Origin: Desulfobacteraceae bacterium
Lineage (GTDB): Bacteria > Desulfobacterota > Desulfobacteria > Desulfobacterales > Desulfosalsimonadaceae
Assembly (NCBI GenBank): GCA_011390415.1
Contig: JAABSL010000292.1
Coordinates: 1-46,399 of the forward strand
Reading direction: 5' to 3'
Length of the DNA stretch: 46,399 bases
Shown here: positions 32,343 to 40,728 of the stretch, piece after piece
How positions within the stretch are numbered: the first letter of the stretch is position 1
Layout: each line of letters begins with the position of its first letter
The notes under the pieces: generated by a model
The model's input: only the letters and a program-made list of their open reading frames with translations
The model's database searches: none
Told to the model about the DNA's origin: nothing
Made by a program: the position numbers and the translations under genes

Positions 32343-32636
32343 ATGGTTGTTGTGGCAAAAATAAAAGCACTCGCAGGCAAGGAAAATGAGATGAAAGACG
32401 CATTGCTGGACATCATTCCGATGGTGAAAGAAGAGGACGGGACCCTGATTTATACCCTCCACCAGGACCAGAATGACCCTTCAGTGTTTCTTTTTTATGA
32501 AAAATATAAAGATACGGATGCGCTGGTGGCCCACAGCTCCACCCCGCATTTTAAAGCGTTGTTTAAAACCATAAAGCCGATGCTGGACGGCAGTCCTGAG
32601 ATTGTTATGTACAATGAACTGGCCGGCATTAATTAA
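32343..32636 (+). CDS. ABM-domain (putative quinol monooxygenase/YgiN-like) protein
   Basis: A 97-aa single ferredoxin-like alpha/beta barrel of the antibiotic-biosynthesis-monooxygenase superfamily. It starts MVVVAKIKALAGKENEMKDA and contains EEDGTLIYTLHQDQNDPSVF, FLFYEKYKDTDALVAHSSTP and HFKALFKTIKPML, the standard ABM pattern (E-x-x-x-x-x-Y then H-x-x-x-x-H-F). Members act as dimers, cofactor-free, on quinols or similar small molecules, but many are uncharacterised. AAGGAGG lies just upstream of ATG 32343. Followed 11 bp later by a metallo-hydrolase gene, so probably an operon. Confidence 0.88.
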   Translation: MVVVAKIKALAGKENEMKDALLDIIPMVKEEDGTLIYTLHQDQNDPSVFLFYEKYKDTDALVAHSSTPHFKALFKTIKPMLDGSPEIVMYNELAGIN

Positions 32637-32647
32637 GTTTTAAGAAA

Positions 32648-33508
32648 ATGCTGGAATTAATTGATCTCGATATCCATCAGCTGGGATACACCCGGTTTAT
32701 TTCCGCCTGGTTGTATCAGGATGCGGGTGGCAATTTTATTGTTGATCCCGGACCGGCCTGCACGATTTCTCATCTGCTGGAGGAACTGGAAAAGCGGCAG
32801 GTGACGCATCTGGACTGGATTTTGTTAACCCACATCCACATGGATCACGCCGGAGGGGTCGGGCATCTGGTCAAACGGTTTCCCGGGGCAAAGGTCGTCT
32901 GTCATGAAAAAGCGGTCAAACATCTTAAAGATCCGGTCCGGCTGTGGGAAGGGTCTTTAAAAATTTTAGGTGAGGTGGCCGAAGTTTACGGCGAAATGCT
33001 GCCGGTGCCGGCCGCAAATGTGATGACGGCCGATACCGTCCCGTTTAACGGTGGTATCCGGGTGATTGCAACCCCCGGACATGCGGCCCATCACCAGTGT
33101 TTTGTCACAAAAGAAGTTTTATTTTGCGGAGAGCTTTTCGGTATTTTCCATCAGCTGGACCCTTTCATTTATTTGCGTCCGGCCACCCCGCCGGTTTTTG
33201 TGCTGGAAGATTTTCTGCAATCCATGGATGCGGTTGCCCCCTATGTGAATCGTCAGATTTGTTTTTCCCATTATGGGGCTGGCAACGACGGCGAGCAGGT
33301 CCTTCGTCTCGCCAGGCAGCAGCTCAAATGCTGGGTGGATGTGATTGCCAAGCACAAGGATGCTCCGGATATGGACCGGATCATCGAAGATTTATCGGCA
33401 GAAGACCCGGTTTTTGCCCGGAAAAAAATGCTGCCGGCGCCGTTGTATAAACGGGAGATGTATTTTGCGGTAAATTCTATCCAGGGGATACTTCGTTATC
33501 TACCTTAA
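32648..33508 (+). CDS. MBL-fold metallo-hydrolase
   Basis: A 286-aa soluble hydrolase. The zinc motif H-I-H-M-D-H is at residues 62-67 (LLTHIHMDHAGGVGHL), followed by TPGHAAHHQCF and a late CFSHYG. It has FIVDPGPACTISHLLEELEK near the start, as in glyoxalase II/RNase Z-like members. The second half (residues 190-286) is helical and lacks a recognised domain. The substrate cannot be named. Co-oriented with the ABM-domain gene 11 bp upstream. Confidence 0.88.
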   Translation: MLELIDLDIHQLGYTRFISAWLYQDAGGNFIVDPGPACTISHLLEELEKRQVTHLDWILLTHIHMDHAGGVGHLVKRFPGAKVVCHEKAVKHLKDPVRLWEGSLKILGEVAEVYGEMLPVPAANVMTADTVPFNGGIRVIATPGHAAHHQCFVTKEVLFCGELFGIFHQLDPFIYLRPATPPVFVLEDFLQSMDAVAPYVNRQICFSHYGAGNDGEQVLRLARQQLKCWVDVIAKHKDAPDMDRIIEDLSAEDPVFARKKMLPAPLYKREMYFAVNSIQGILRYLP

Positions 33509-33546
33509 CCCCGGTCGAGGGATTTTCATCTCAGAACTGATAATGC

Positions 33547-35898
33547 TCATCCTGCCTGCAAAATCTTACGGATGGTTTGGCTGAGCTGCTGAAGTTTAAA
33601 CGGTTTTTGAATAAATCCGTTGCAGCCTTTGCTGAGAATTTTTTCCACCTGGCCTTGCTGGCTGTATCCGCTTGAAAGCAGCACTTTGACATCCGGGTTG
33701 ATCTTTGTCAGGCGGTCATAAACCTGTTCCCCATTCATTTCCGGCATAACCATATCCAGGATAATCAGATCAATGGTGTCCCGGCAGGCGGCATAAATTT
33801 CTATCGCCCGGGATCCGCTCGGGGCGGCATAAACCAGATAGCCGATGGCTTCGAGTATTTCTCTGCCGATTTCAAGAATATCGGGTTCGTCGTCTATGAT
33901 CAGAATTGTTTCTGTTCCGGCAGCAATGGCATCGTCCGATGGCGAAACAGCGGGCACGGGAATGCCCGGCGCCTGTTCGGAGGCGGCCGGCAGATAGATA
34001 TGGAAAGTGCTGCCATGGCCCACCCGGCTGTGGGCACTGATGTGCCCGTTATGGCTTTCGATGATTCCGTAAACCGATGACAATCCGAGGCCGGTGCCTT
34101 CGCCCCTTTTCTTGGTGGTGAAAAACGGATCAAATATTTTGGAGATCAAAGACGGCGCCATCCCGACTCCCGAGTCGGAGATGGAAATTTTGACATAGTT
34201 CCCCGGGGCGGTTGTGTAGGAAATATTATCTGTTTCCCGGATGGTGATGTCTTTTGTTTCAATTTTAAGGTCTCCGCCGTTGGGCATGGCCTGCCAGGCA
34301 TTGACCAGAAGATTGATGACGGCCTGCCGGAGTTGCCCTTCGTCCGCTTCAATCACGGTTTTTTGGTTCTTATAATCAGTGTGCAGGCGCAATTCTTTTT
34401 TTGTGCGGCAGAATAATTCTACCGTATCGTTGAGGATCTGATTGATATCGGTCCGCTGATGCGCACTGCTCTGCGGGCTGGCAAAGTCCAGAAGCTGCCG
34501 GGTCATTTTGGTGCCGCTGGCGATGTAGGATTCAATGTCTTTGAGTTTTTTATAGTGCGCGTGGTCCGGGTTCATATTCAGCAACGCCAGGGACGTGTTG
34601 CCTTGAATCCCGGACAAAACATTATTGAAATCATGGGCGATGCCGGCAGCCATGGTGCCGATCGCTTCAATTTTTCGGGCCTGAAATAATTGGGCCTCCA
34701 GACGTTTCTGCTGGGTGATATCCCGGAGAAAGCATAGCAACGCCGGCGCGTTGTCCCAGGTGACGGGTACCGCACTGAATTGAACCCATAATAATTTATT
34801 TTTTTTATTATATATTTTTCGTGCATTGCCCGGTGAAATATTTTTTCCGGCCGTGTCAGTAGAAAAGCGCTGAAACAAATTTTTTTGAAAATCAGGGTCC
34901 AGGAAATCAGGGTCGTTGATACGGCAGAGTTCCGTCAAGGGCGTCTTGCTGAGGTCATGGGTGGAGCACGCCAGCAGTGTTTCGGCTCTTTGGTTGTGGA
35001 ATTTGCTCACCCCGTCCTGGTAGATAAGAATGGCGTCATTGGCATTTTCAACCAGAAGCCGGTATTTCTCCTCTGAATCCTTGAGCGCTTTTTCTGTTTT
35101 TGTTCGCTCTGAAATCTCCATTTTCAGATCAATGTTTGATTCTTTTAATGCGTTGGTGCGTTCATTAATACGAATTTCGAGATTTTCCCGATGTTTTTTC
35201 AGAATCTCTTCAATCCGTTTTCGTTCTTTTACTTCATCTTTTAAATTTTTGTTGATGGTGTCAGCGCGGTGTTTTTCTTCCTCCAGAAAGTGGATCAGAT
35301 CTATGTTTTCAAATTGGAGTTTCAGTGAGGTGCGCGTTGTTTTAAACAGGTGATATGCGGATACAGAGACAAGGCCGAGATAGATCAGTATCATTGCCCC
35401 CATTGCCTGCTGAAAGGGGGTGCCGGCAAACCAGAAAACAATGCAAAGCGGCAGGAGCGCCGGCAGGGCGTACGTCAGAAATACGGGCAGGATCGCTGAA
35501 AATGTGCCGATGGCGCCGGACACCATGGCGACCAGAATAAATGACAGAAAAACCTGATGCGTAATCGAAGCGGCAGGGAAAATTAGAATGGCCGAACTTC
35601 CCCATATGATGCCGGAAATAAAAATCAGCCGGGTAAATAATTTCAGCCACCGGGGAGCGTCTTTTACGGATGCCGCTGCCCGTTGGTAACGAAAAATAAA
35701 GCTCTGGCGAAGCAGCGTGATGGCGACAGCGGCCGTCATCCACAGGATCAGATTGGCATGCGGCACCAGGGGCCATAAGAAAAATCCGGTAAAGAAGGAA
35801 GCGGTGACGGCTCCCAAAGAAGCGATGTGAGACTGTGCATACAGCTGGTTGACTTGTTCGAGCAGGAGCCGTTCATTTTGTTTGAGCTTATTCTGCAT
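33547..35898 (-). CDS. Hybrid sensor histidine kinase with PAS and receiver domains
   Basis: A 783-aa inner-membrane signalling protein. Five or six TM helices (about 20-190) form a putative membrane sensor, then a coiled coil (about 195-290) and a PAS domain (about 290-410). The HisKA box AAGIAHDFNNVLSGIQGN carries phospho-acceptor His422. The ATPase domain has NLLVNAWQAMPNGG (N box), ISDSGVGM, FDPFFTTKKRGEGTGLGLS and GHGSTFHIYLP. A C-terminal receiver (about 660-783) has Asp715 in LIILDMVMPEMNG. No DNA-binding output domain or cognate regulator is adjacent, so phosphate may pass to a distant partner. Signal unknown. Confidence 0.93.
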   Translation of the reverse strand: MQNKLKQNERLLLEQVNQLYAQSHIASLGAVTASFFTGFFLWPLVPHANLILWMTAAVAITLLRQSFIFRYQRAAASVKDAPRWLKLFTRLIFISGIIWGSSAILIFPAASITHQVFLSFILVAMVSGAIGTFSAILPVFLTYALPALLPLCIVFWFAGTPFQQAMGAMILIYLGLVSVSAYHLFKTTRTSLKLQFENIDLIHFLEEEKHRADTINKNLKDEVKERKRIEEILKKHRENLEIRINERTNALKESNIDLKMEISERTKTEKALKDSEEKYRLLVENANDAILIYQDGVSKFHNQRAETLLACSTHDLSKTPLTELCRINDPDFLDPDFQKNLFQRFSTDTAGKNISPGNARKIYNKKNKLLWVQFSAVPVTWDNAPALLCFLRDITQQKRLEAQLFQARKIEAIGTMAAGIAHDFNNVLSGIQGNTSLALLNMNPDHAHYKKLKDIESYIASGTKMTRQLLDFASPQSSAHQRTDINQILNDTVELFCRTKKELRLHTDYKNQKTVIEADEGQLRQAVINLLVNAWQAMPNGGDLKIETKDITIRETDNISYTTAPGNYVKISISDSGVGMAPSLISKIFDPFFTTKKRGEGTGLGLSSVYGIIESHNGHISAHSRVGHGSTFHIYLPAASEQAPGIPVPAVSPSDDAIAAGTETILIIDDEPDILEIGREILEAIGYLVYAAPSGSRAIEIYAACRDTIDLIILDMVMPEMNGEQVYDRLTKINPDVKVLLSSGYSQQGQVEKILSKGCNGFIQKPFKLQQLSQTIRKILQAG

Positions 35899-35983
35899 AA
35901 AAAATAGTGTTTGTCCGGTTGTCTCTGATGATATCTCCTCATCCGGAGCGGTCCTATGATTTTTATCCGCCGGCGACCTGTTT

Positions 35984-36604
35984 TTATTCCTTAAGTTTGT
36001 GCTTTAAGTTCTCACAGATCAGATCAACCGCCTCCTGCACCGAATTCTTCCCCATATCAATGACCAGGTCATAAAGGCGGGCATCATTCCAGTCCGCATC
36101 AAAATATTCTTTGATATAGACTTTCAGCTCATCTTCGTCGGATTTAATTTTGTGTTCCGCCGCTTTTGGCGTCAGGTTTTGGCGTTTTGCCAGATCCGAG
36201 ATCTTCAGCTCATGATCTTTCCGGAGCCGGACATGAAGCGTGTTGGGCTTGTCTTTGAGAATGCACTGGGCGCCCCAGCCCAGGATAATGACATTGTCGT
36301 TGTCATACAGCTTTTCGACCAGTTCTTTGGTTTTTTCAAAATATGCCTTGTCATCCAGGCAGCCGTGTTCACGGTCCACGACTTTTTGAACAATTGAGCA
36401 GGTATATTTATCAACAAGCCGCAGAACGGATGATTTTGATGTTTTAAGAAAGGTTTCCGCTTCATGCTCGGAAAGGTTCAGTTCTCTGGCCACCTGGGCC
36501 AGGAGCTGGTCTCCGATATATTCATATCCAAGCTCTTGCGCCAGTTTCGTTGCAACGCGCTGGCTTTGGGTGTCGAATTCTTTATTGATTGTGATGACCG
36601 CCAT
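35984..36604 (-). CDS. Cytidylate-kinase-like family protein with degenerate P-loop
   Basis: A 206-aa protein of the PF13189-type family. Overall pattern is conserved: ITINKEFDTQSQRVATKLAQ, LGYEYIGDQLLAQVARELNL, VIILGWGAQCILKDKPNTLH, VRLRKDHELKISDLA and the C-terminal EYFDADWNDARLYDLVIDMG. Typical members begin I-S-R-x-F-G-S-G-G-R; here that glycine-rich loop reads EFDTQSQR, and the GRG motif is GWG. ATP binding may be weakened or lost, so a regulatory or pseudokinase role is possible (inference). It is monocistronic, divergent from the dcw cluster, with a GGAGGC-type site before ATG 36604. Confidence 0.82.
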   Translation of the reverse strand: MAVITINKEFDTQSQRVATKLAQELGYEYIGDQLLAQVARELNLSEHEAETFLKTSKSSVLRLVDKYTCSIVQKVVDREHGCLDDKAYFEKTKELVEKLYDNDNVIILGWGAQCILKDKPNTLHVRLRKDHELKISDLAKRQNLTPKAAEHKIKSDEDELKVYIKEYFDADWNDARLYDLVIDMGKNSVQEAVDLICENLKHKLKE

Positions 36605-36847
36605 GAATGCCTCCTGAAGAGTAGGTTGCAGTTATAAGTGAAAAAAGCCTGTATGATGAACCGGCTATTATATAATCCGCTGATGTTGCTGCGTCAAGCC
36701 TGATTTCAGTTTTAGAGGTTTAACAGTTGCGTTCGGCTGTTTTTGATGTATTTTGAAATTATTGCCCCACATTGCTCCCCGTAGAAAATTATTTTTTTAA
36801 AATATAATAATTATTAGAAAAAAGCATATATTTTTTATTTTTTTTGC

Positions 36848-36875
36848 TTGACATTTTAGTAGTTTTCTATATCTT
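36848..36875 (+). promoter_or_regulatory. Promoter of the dcw (division and cell wall) cluster
   Basis: TTGACA (36848-36853), a 16-nt spacer and TATCTT (36870-36875), preceded by a strongly AT-rich tract (36780-36845) that could act as an UP element. It lies immediately before the MraZ-type operator repeats and mraZ. Confidence 0.6.
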
Positions 36876-36886
36876 CTTAAGAAGGC

Positions 36887-36911
36887 GTGGGTGAAAGTGG
36901 ATATTAATGGG
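36887..36911 (+). promoter_or_regulatory. MraZ operator: three GTGGG-like repeats at 10-bp pitch
   Basis: GTGGG (36887-36891), GTGGA (36897-36901) and ATGGG (36907-36911) start exactly 10 bp apart. MraZ binds tandem TGGGN-type repeats with 5-bp spacers in characterised bacteria, so this is very likely the autoregulatory operator. It lies between the -10 element and the mraZ start codon at 36924. Confidence 0.75.
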
Positions 36912-36923
36912 GGGTGCATTTCC

Positions 36924-37379
36924 ATGGATCGGTTCCGGGGAGCTTCAGATCATACCATTGACGAAAAAGGGCGGGTCATTATTCCTGTTCGTTTTCGGCA
37001 GGTACTCGACAAGCTCGGCGACGATGGTGTGGTCGTGTCCCGAATGGATAAGACGCTGTTTGTCTATCCCTATTCCCGATGGAGTGAGATCGAGGAAAAG
37101 ATCAACGCCCAGGCCGAAAAAAGTGAATACATGCGCCGTTTCAGGCGTTTTTTTATTGGTAACGCAGCAGAATGCCCATGGGACAAACAGGGAAGGGTGC
37201 TGATTCCGCCGGAGTTGCGCAATTATGCGGCCCTGGAAAAAGATATTACACTTGTCGGGGTCACAGATCATTTTGAAATCTGGAACCGGGAAAAGTGGAA
37301 AAATGAAAATGCGATGATGGAAGATGAGGACATGAAGAAAGAGGAGGTCAGAAACGAAATCGCAAAATTAGGGCTATAG
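36924..37379 (+). CDS. mraZ: Transcriptional regulator MraZ
   Basis: A 151-aa protein with two AbrB-like half-domains, each carrying the family motif: HTIDEKGRVIIPVRFR near residue 10 and CPWDKQGRVLIPPELRNYA near residue 85. It forms a ring-shaped oligomer that binds the repeats just upstream of its own gene and represses the dcw operon. ATG 36924 with a G-rich Shine-Dalgarno-like GGGGGG and the conserved MDRFRGASDH start is preferred to the longer frame from 36891. First gene of the cluster; rsmH follows after 11 bp. Confidence 0.95.
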   Translation: MDRFRGASDHTIDEKGRVIIPVRFRQVLDKLGDDGVVVSRMDKTLFVYPYSRWSEIEEKINAQAEKSEYMRRFRRFFIGNAAECPWDKQGRVLIPPELRNYAALEKDITLVGVTDHFEIWNREKWKNENAMMEDEDMKKEEVRNEIAKLGL

Positions 37380-37390
37380 GCTATCGTGTG

Positions 37391-38332
37391 ATGACATATC
37401 AACATATACCCGTGATGCTCAATGAAGTGATGACGTATCTGAATCCCCGGCCGGGAAAATGCTATGTAGACTGTACGGTCGGCGGGGCGGGACATTCCAG
37501 CGCAATACTGGAAAAAATTCAACCGGATGGCTTGTTAATCGGAATCGATCAGGATGCGGATGCGATTGAGAATGCAGTTCAGAAACTCCGGCCCTATGCT
37601 TCAACTGTTCGTCTGATTCATGACAATTATGTCAATCTTCCGAATATACTTTCACAGCTGAATATCCCCAAAGTTGACGGCATCATCGCGGATCTCGGCC
37701 TCTCCTTCAATCAAATCGAAAACAGCGGACGGGGTTTCAGTTTTGCCCGGTCCGAACCGCTTGACATGCGAATGGATGCCGCATCCGGCATCACGGCAGC
37801 AGATATCGTCAATACGGATACGGAAGACGGTCTTGAAAAAATCTTCAGAACTTTTGGCGAGGAACGATGGGCCAGAAAAATTGCCCGTCGGATCATTGCG
37901 GTAAGATCGGATCATAAAATTCAAACCAGCAAAGAACTTGCTGAAATTGTGTATGATGCGATCCCTAAAAAGTCTGCGCATCAGCGCAAGAAGCACCCCG
38001 CCACAAAAGTATTTATGGCGCTTCGTATTGCCGTGAACAAAGAACTGGAAGTTCTGGAAGCGTTTATAGCCGATGCTGTGGACTTTTTGAATCCCGGCGC
38101 AAGAATTTGTTTTCTGTCATTTCATTCCCTCGAAGATCGAATTGTCAAAAGACAATTTAAGGAACTCGAGGGGAAATGCACCTGCCCGCCGGATTTCCCG
38201 AAATGCGTTTGTGACCAAAAGCAGATTGTCCGGATCCTGACCCGAAAAGTGGTGCGGCCGGCTCCGGCGGAAGTCGAAAACAATCCAATGGCACGGAGTG
38301 CCTGTTTAAGGGTGGCGGAAAGGCTCGGATGA
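37391..38332 (+). CDS. rsmH: 16S rRNA (cytosine1402-N4)-methyltransferase RsmH
   Basis: A 313-aa SAM-dependent enzyme (also MraW) that N4-methylates C1402 in the ribosomal P site. Its features are HIPVMLNEVMTYLNPRPGK, SAM motif VDCTVGGAGHSSAIL, IIADLGLSFNQIE, RGFSFARSEPLDMRMD, and the C-terminal CFLSFHSLEDRIVKRQF with the following Cys-rich CTCPPDFPKCVC. ATG 37391 is preferred to GTG 37388. Length is normal. In the classical dcw order it precedes ftsL, as here, except that a small ORF intervenes. Confidence 0.96.
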   Translation: MTYQHIPVMLNEVMTYLNPRPGKCYVDCTVGGAGHSSAILEKIQPDGLLIGIDQDADAIENAVQKLRPYASTVRLIHDNYVNLPNILSQLNIPKVDGIIADLGLSFNQIENSGRGFSFARSEPLDMRMDAASGITAADIVNTDTEDGLEKIFRTFGEERWARKIARRIIAVRSDHKIQTSKELAEIVYDAIPKKSAHQRKKHPATKVFMALRIAVNKELEVLEAFIADAVDFLNPGARICFLSFHSLEDRIVKRQFKELEGKCTCPPDFPKCVCDQKQIVRILTRKVVRPAPAEVENNPMARSACLRVAERLG

Positions 38333-38386
38333 GTAGATGAGGCCTGGGGACCACCGTGATTAAGGAATAACGAGGGGAGGAATGCC

Positions 38387-38578
38387 ATGGTTAAATTAAA
38401 AGTATTTTTTGTGATAGGGGTTGTGGTTTCCATTCTGGTCATCTGTGCTTTTGCACCCGGCATCTGCATTGAACGCTTTGTGCTGCCGGATGGCTGCTGT
38501 GTCAGCTTTGAAACTGCTTCTGCCGGGTGCGCCAATGTCTGCATGGCAGAAACGAATGCAGTCTGCATGTGCCCATGA
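38387..38578 (+). CDS. Small Cys-rich hypothetical protein inside the dcw cluster
   Basis: Not recognised. A 63-aa protein with GGGGAGG just upstream of ATG 38387, a good ribosome-binding site. A basic start (MVKLK) leads into one hydrophobic helix (about 6-26), a signal peptide or membrane anchor, followed by a short domain with Cys residues concentrated in GICIE, PDGCCVSF, AGCANVCMAE and VCMCP, eight in all. Several could form disulfides or bind metal outside the membrane. It lies between rsmH and ftsL, where no gene is normally found. It may be real or a fortuitous frame; the site and compact placement favour real. Confidence 0.5.
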   Translation: MVKLKVFFVIGVVVSILVICAFAPGICIERFVLPDGCCVSFETASAGCANVCMAETNAVCMCP

Positions 38579-38650
38579 TTTCGGAAAAATTGTCGGTTGG
38601 TTCGTTTTTTTCTTTTGGTCTATCTCAAATCTTTCACATGAATTTTGACA

Positions 38651-38953
38651 ATGCAATTTAATCGAAAATCCAAACCAAGTCTTCTGACATCGCGGGTGAT
38701 CGCCGTGGGGTTTGTTTTTTTGTCGGTTTTTATTGTGGAATTTTTTTTAAAAACCTGGTGCGGGGTGCAGTGCATCCGGACCGGTTATGACATCACATAC
38801 GCCATGAACAAACAGCAGGACCTGATCGATATCCAGAAAAATCTGAAAATCGAACTGGTGCACCTTCGTTCTGAAGAAGTCCTGATGACCATCGCAAAAA
38901 CAAAATTTGGCCTGACAATTCCCGAACCGGACCAGGTAATTCTACTCCCATGA
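38651..38953 (+). CDS. ftsL: Cell division protein FtsL
   Basis: A 100-aa bitopic membrane protein. A short basic cytoplasmic N-terminus (MQFNRKSKPS) leads to one TM helix (about 13-35) and then a periplasmic coiled coil (YAMNKQQDLIDIQKNLKIEL to LRSEEVLMTIAKT). It ends KFGLTIPEPDQVILLP, the usual FtsL tail in this group. FtsL scaffolds FtsB/FtsQ and activates the FtsW-FtsI septal synthase. Identification relies mostly on position and architecture, since FtsL sequences diverge quickly. The stop overlaps the ftsI start by 4 nt. Confidence 0.85.
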   Translation: MQFNRKSKPSLLTSRVIAVGFVFLSVFIVEFFLKTWCGVQCIRTGYDITYAMNKQQDLIDIQKNLKIELVHLRSEEVLMTIAKTKFGLTIPEPDQVILLP

Positions 38954-40728
38954 ATTCCACAAAAGTCGAACAAGATAGAAATAAATCCAGAAACCGGCGG
39001 ATCGCCGTTGTCGGGGGACTACTGACGTTCCTGTATCTGGTGGTCGGCATCAAGGCGTTTTACCTGCAGGTCATCGCCGATGATATCCTGTCCGCAAAGG
39101 CTTCGGATCAATATCAGAAATCAATGAAAAGCCAGGGAAAACGCGGGGCCATCTTCGATGCAAATTACCGTGAACTGGCGATCAGTACCAGTGTGGTGGA
39201 AATCGGTGTGCACCCGAAAGAGGTAAAAAGCAAAGATGAAAAAATTCCGCCAAATCCGCGGGAACTGGCCCGAAACGTCGGCCAGGTGCTGAATCTTGAC
39301 GAACAGATGCTGTATAAAAAGTTTTCCGCGGATAAAAATTTTGTGTGGGTGGACCGTAAAGTTACCCAGTCGCGTGCTGCGGCACTCCGGTCTCTGGACC
39401 TGACAGGGTTTGAATATTACCCCTCGCATCTGCGGGTATATCCCTATAAATCACTGGCGGCCCAGTTAATCGGATTTGTCGGCGTCGACGGAAACGGTCT
39501 GGACGGTCTGGAACAGCATTTTGACAATGAACTGCAGGGCGATCCGCGTCAATGGACGATTATCAAGGACCGGATGGGACGAATTTTCGACTACCAGGAA
39601 GATTGCCGACCGGGATATGAAGGAAAAAATCTGATACTGACCATTGACAGCACGATTCAGTATATCGCTGAAACCGCGTTGCAGAAATCCGTGGAAGAAA
39701 ATAATGCCAAAAGCGGTCTGGCCATTGTAATGGTGCCTGAAACCGGTGAAGTGAAGGCGATGGCTCATTATCCGTCATTTAATCCCAATTCATTTACCCG
39801 GTTTCCCCGGGAGTCCTGGCGCAACCGGGCCGTGACAGATACCTTTGAGCCCGGCTCGGTGCTCAAAGTTTTTCTGATTGCCGCTGCCCTGGAATCCGGC
39901 CTTTGCAGTCCCGAAATGATCATCAATTGTGAAAACGGGGCGTATCGGATCGGCGGGAATACGGTCAATGACACCCATGAATACGACTTTCTGACGGTGC
40001 ATGATGTACTGAAATTTTCCAGTAATATCGGTGCGGTAAAAATTGCGGAAATTATCGGCCCTAAGGCACTGCATGAAACCCTGCTGAATTTCGGGTTCGG
40101 AGAAAAAACCGGTATTAACTGCCCCGGAGAAGTCCGGGGGCTGATGAGGCATTACCAGGGATGGAAAGCCATTGACACCGCGACCATTTCTTTTGGCCAG
40201 GGACTGACTGTAACGCCCATTCAGCTTATTTCCGCCATTTCCGCAGTGGCCAATCAGGGGGTGCTGATGACCCCCTATGTGGTTCAGGCCATTACGGATG
40301 AAAGCGGCCAGATTATCAAAAGTTTCAATCCCGTTGAAAAGCGGAAGGTGATTATGCCGGAAACGGCGGATGTGCTGATGAGAATGATGAATGCCGTGAC
40401 GGAAACGGATGGGACCGGCGGACTGGCCGTACCGGCCGGGTATACGGTTTGCGGTAAAACCGGGACTGCCCAGAAAATTAATTCTCAAGGAACGTATCGG
40501 AATTGTGAGTATAACGGTGTTTTTGTGGGATTTTCGCCCGCCCAATCGCCGGAGCTGGCTGTTCTGGTGGTGATTGATGAACCCCAGAAACAACATTACG
40601 GCGGCATTGTGGCGGCTCCGGTATTCCGGGAGATTGTTCATGAGGCGTTTAATTATTTGAATATTCCGCCCACCGTGGTCAAAGATCAGCTCAAGGTTTC
40701 CAAAGGGGTTGGAGAAGCCGGCGCATGA
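38950..40728 (+). CDS. ftsI: Peptidoglycan transpeptidase FtsI (PBP3-like, class B PBP)
   Basis: A 592-aa septal transpeptidase that cross-links peptidoglycan during division. One TM helix (about 17-37), a pedestal domain with KRGAIFDANYRELAIS near 55, then the penicillin-binding domain. The catalytic motifs are complete: Ser303-x-x-Lys306 (PGSVLKVF), Ser357-Ser358-Asn359 (FSSNIGAVK) and Lys503-Thr-Gly (CGKTGTAQ). There is no PASTA domain. It works with FtsW, whose gene starts at 46224. It overlaps ftsL upstream and murE downstream by 4 nt each. Confidence 0.96.
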   Translation: MNSTKVEQDRNKSRNRRIAVVGGLLTFLYLVVGIKAFYLQVIADDILSAKASDQYQKSMKSQGKRGAIFDANYRELAISTSVVEIGVHPKEVKSKDEKIPPNPRELARNVGQVLNLDEQMLYKKFSADKNFVWVDRKVTQSRAAALRSLDLTGFEYYPSHLRVYPYKSLAAQLIGFVGVDGNGLDGLEQHFDNELQGDPRQWTIIKDRMGRIFDYQEDCRPGYEGKNLILTIDSTIQYIAETALQKSVEENNAKSGLAIVMVPETGEVKAMAHYPSFNPNSFTRFPRESWRNRAVTDTFEPGSVLKVFLIAAALESGLCSPEMIINCENGAYRIGGNTVNDTHEYDFLTVHDVLKFSSNIGAVKIAEIIGPKALHETLLNFGFGEKTGINCPGEVRGLMRHYQGWKAIDTATISFGQGLTVTPIQLISAISAVANQGVLMTPYVVQAITDESGQIIKSFNPVEKRKVIMPETADVLMRMMNAVTETDGTGGLAVPAGYTVCGKTGTAQKINSQGTYRNCEYNGVFVGFSPAQSPELAVLVVIDEPQKQHYGGIVAAPVFREIVHEAFNYLNIPPTVVKDQLKVSKGVGEAGA

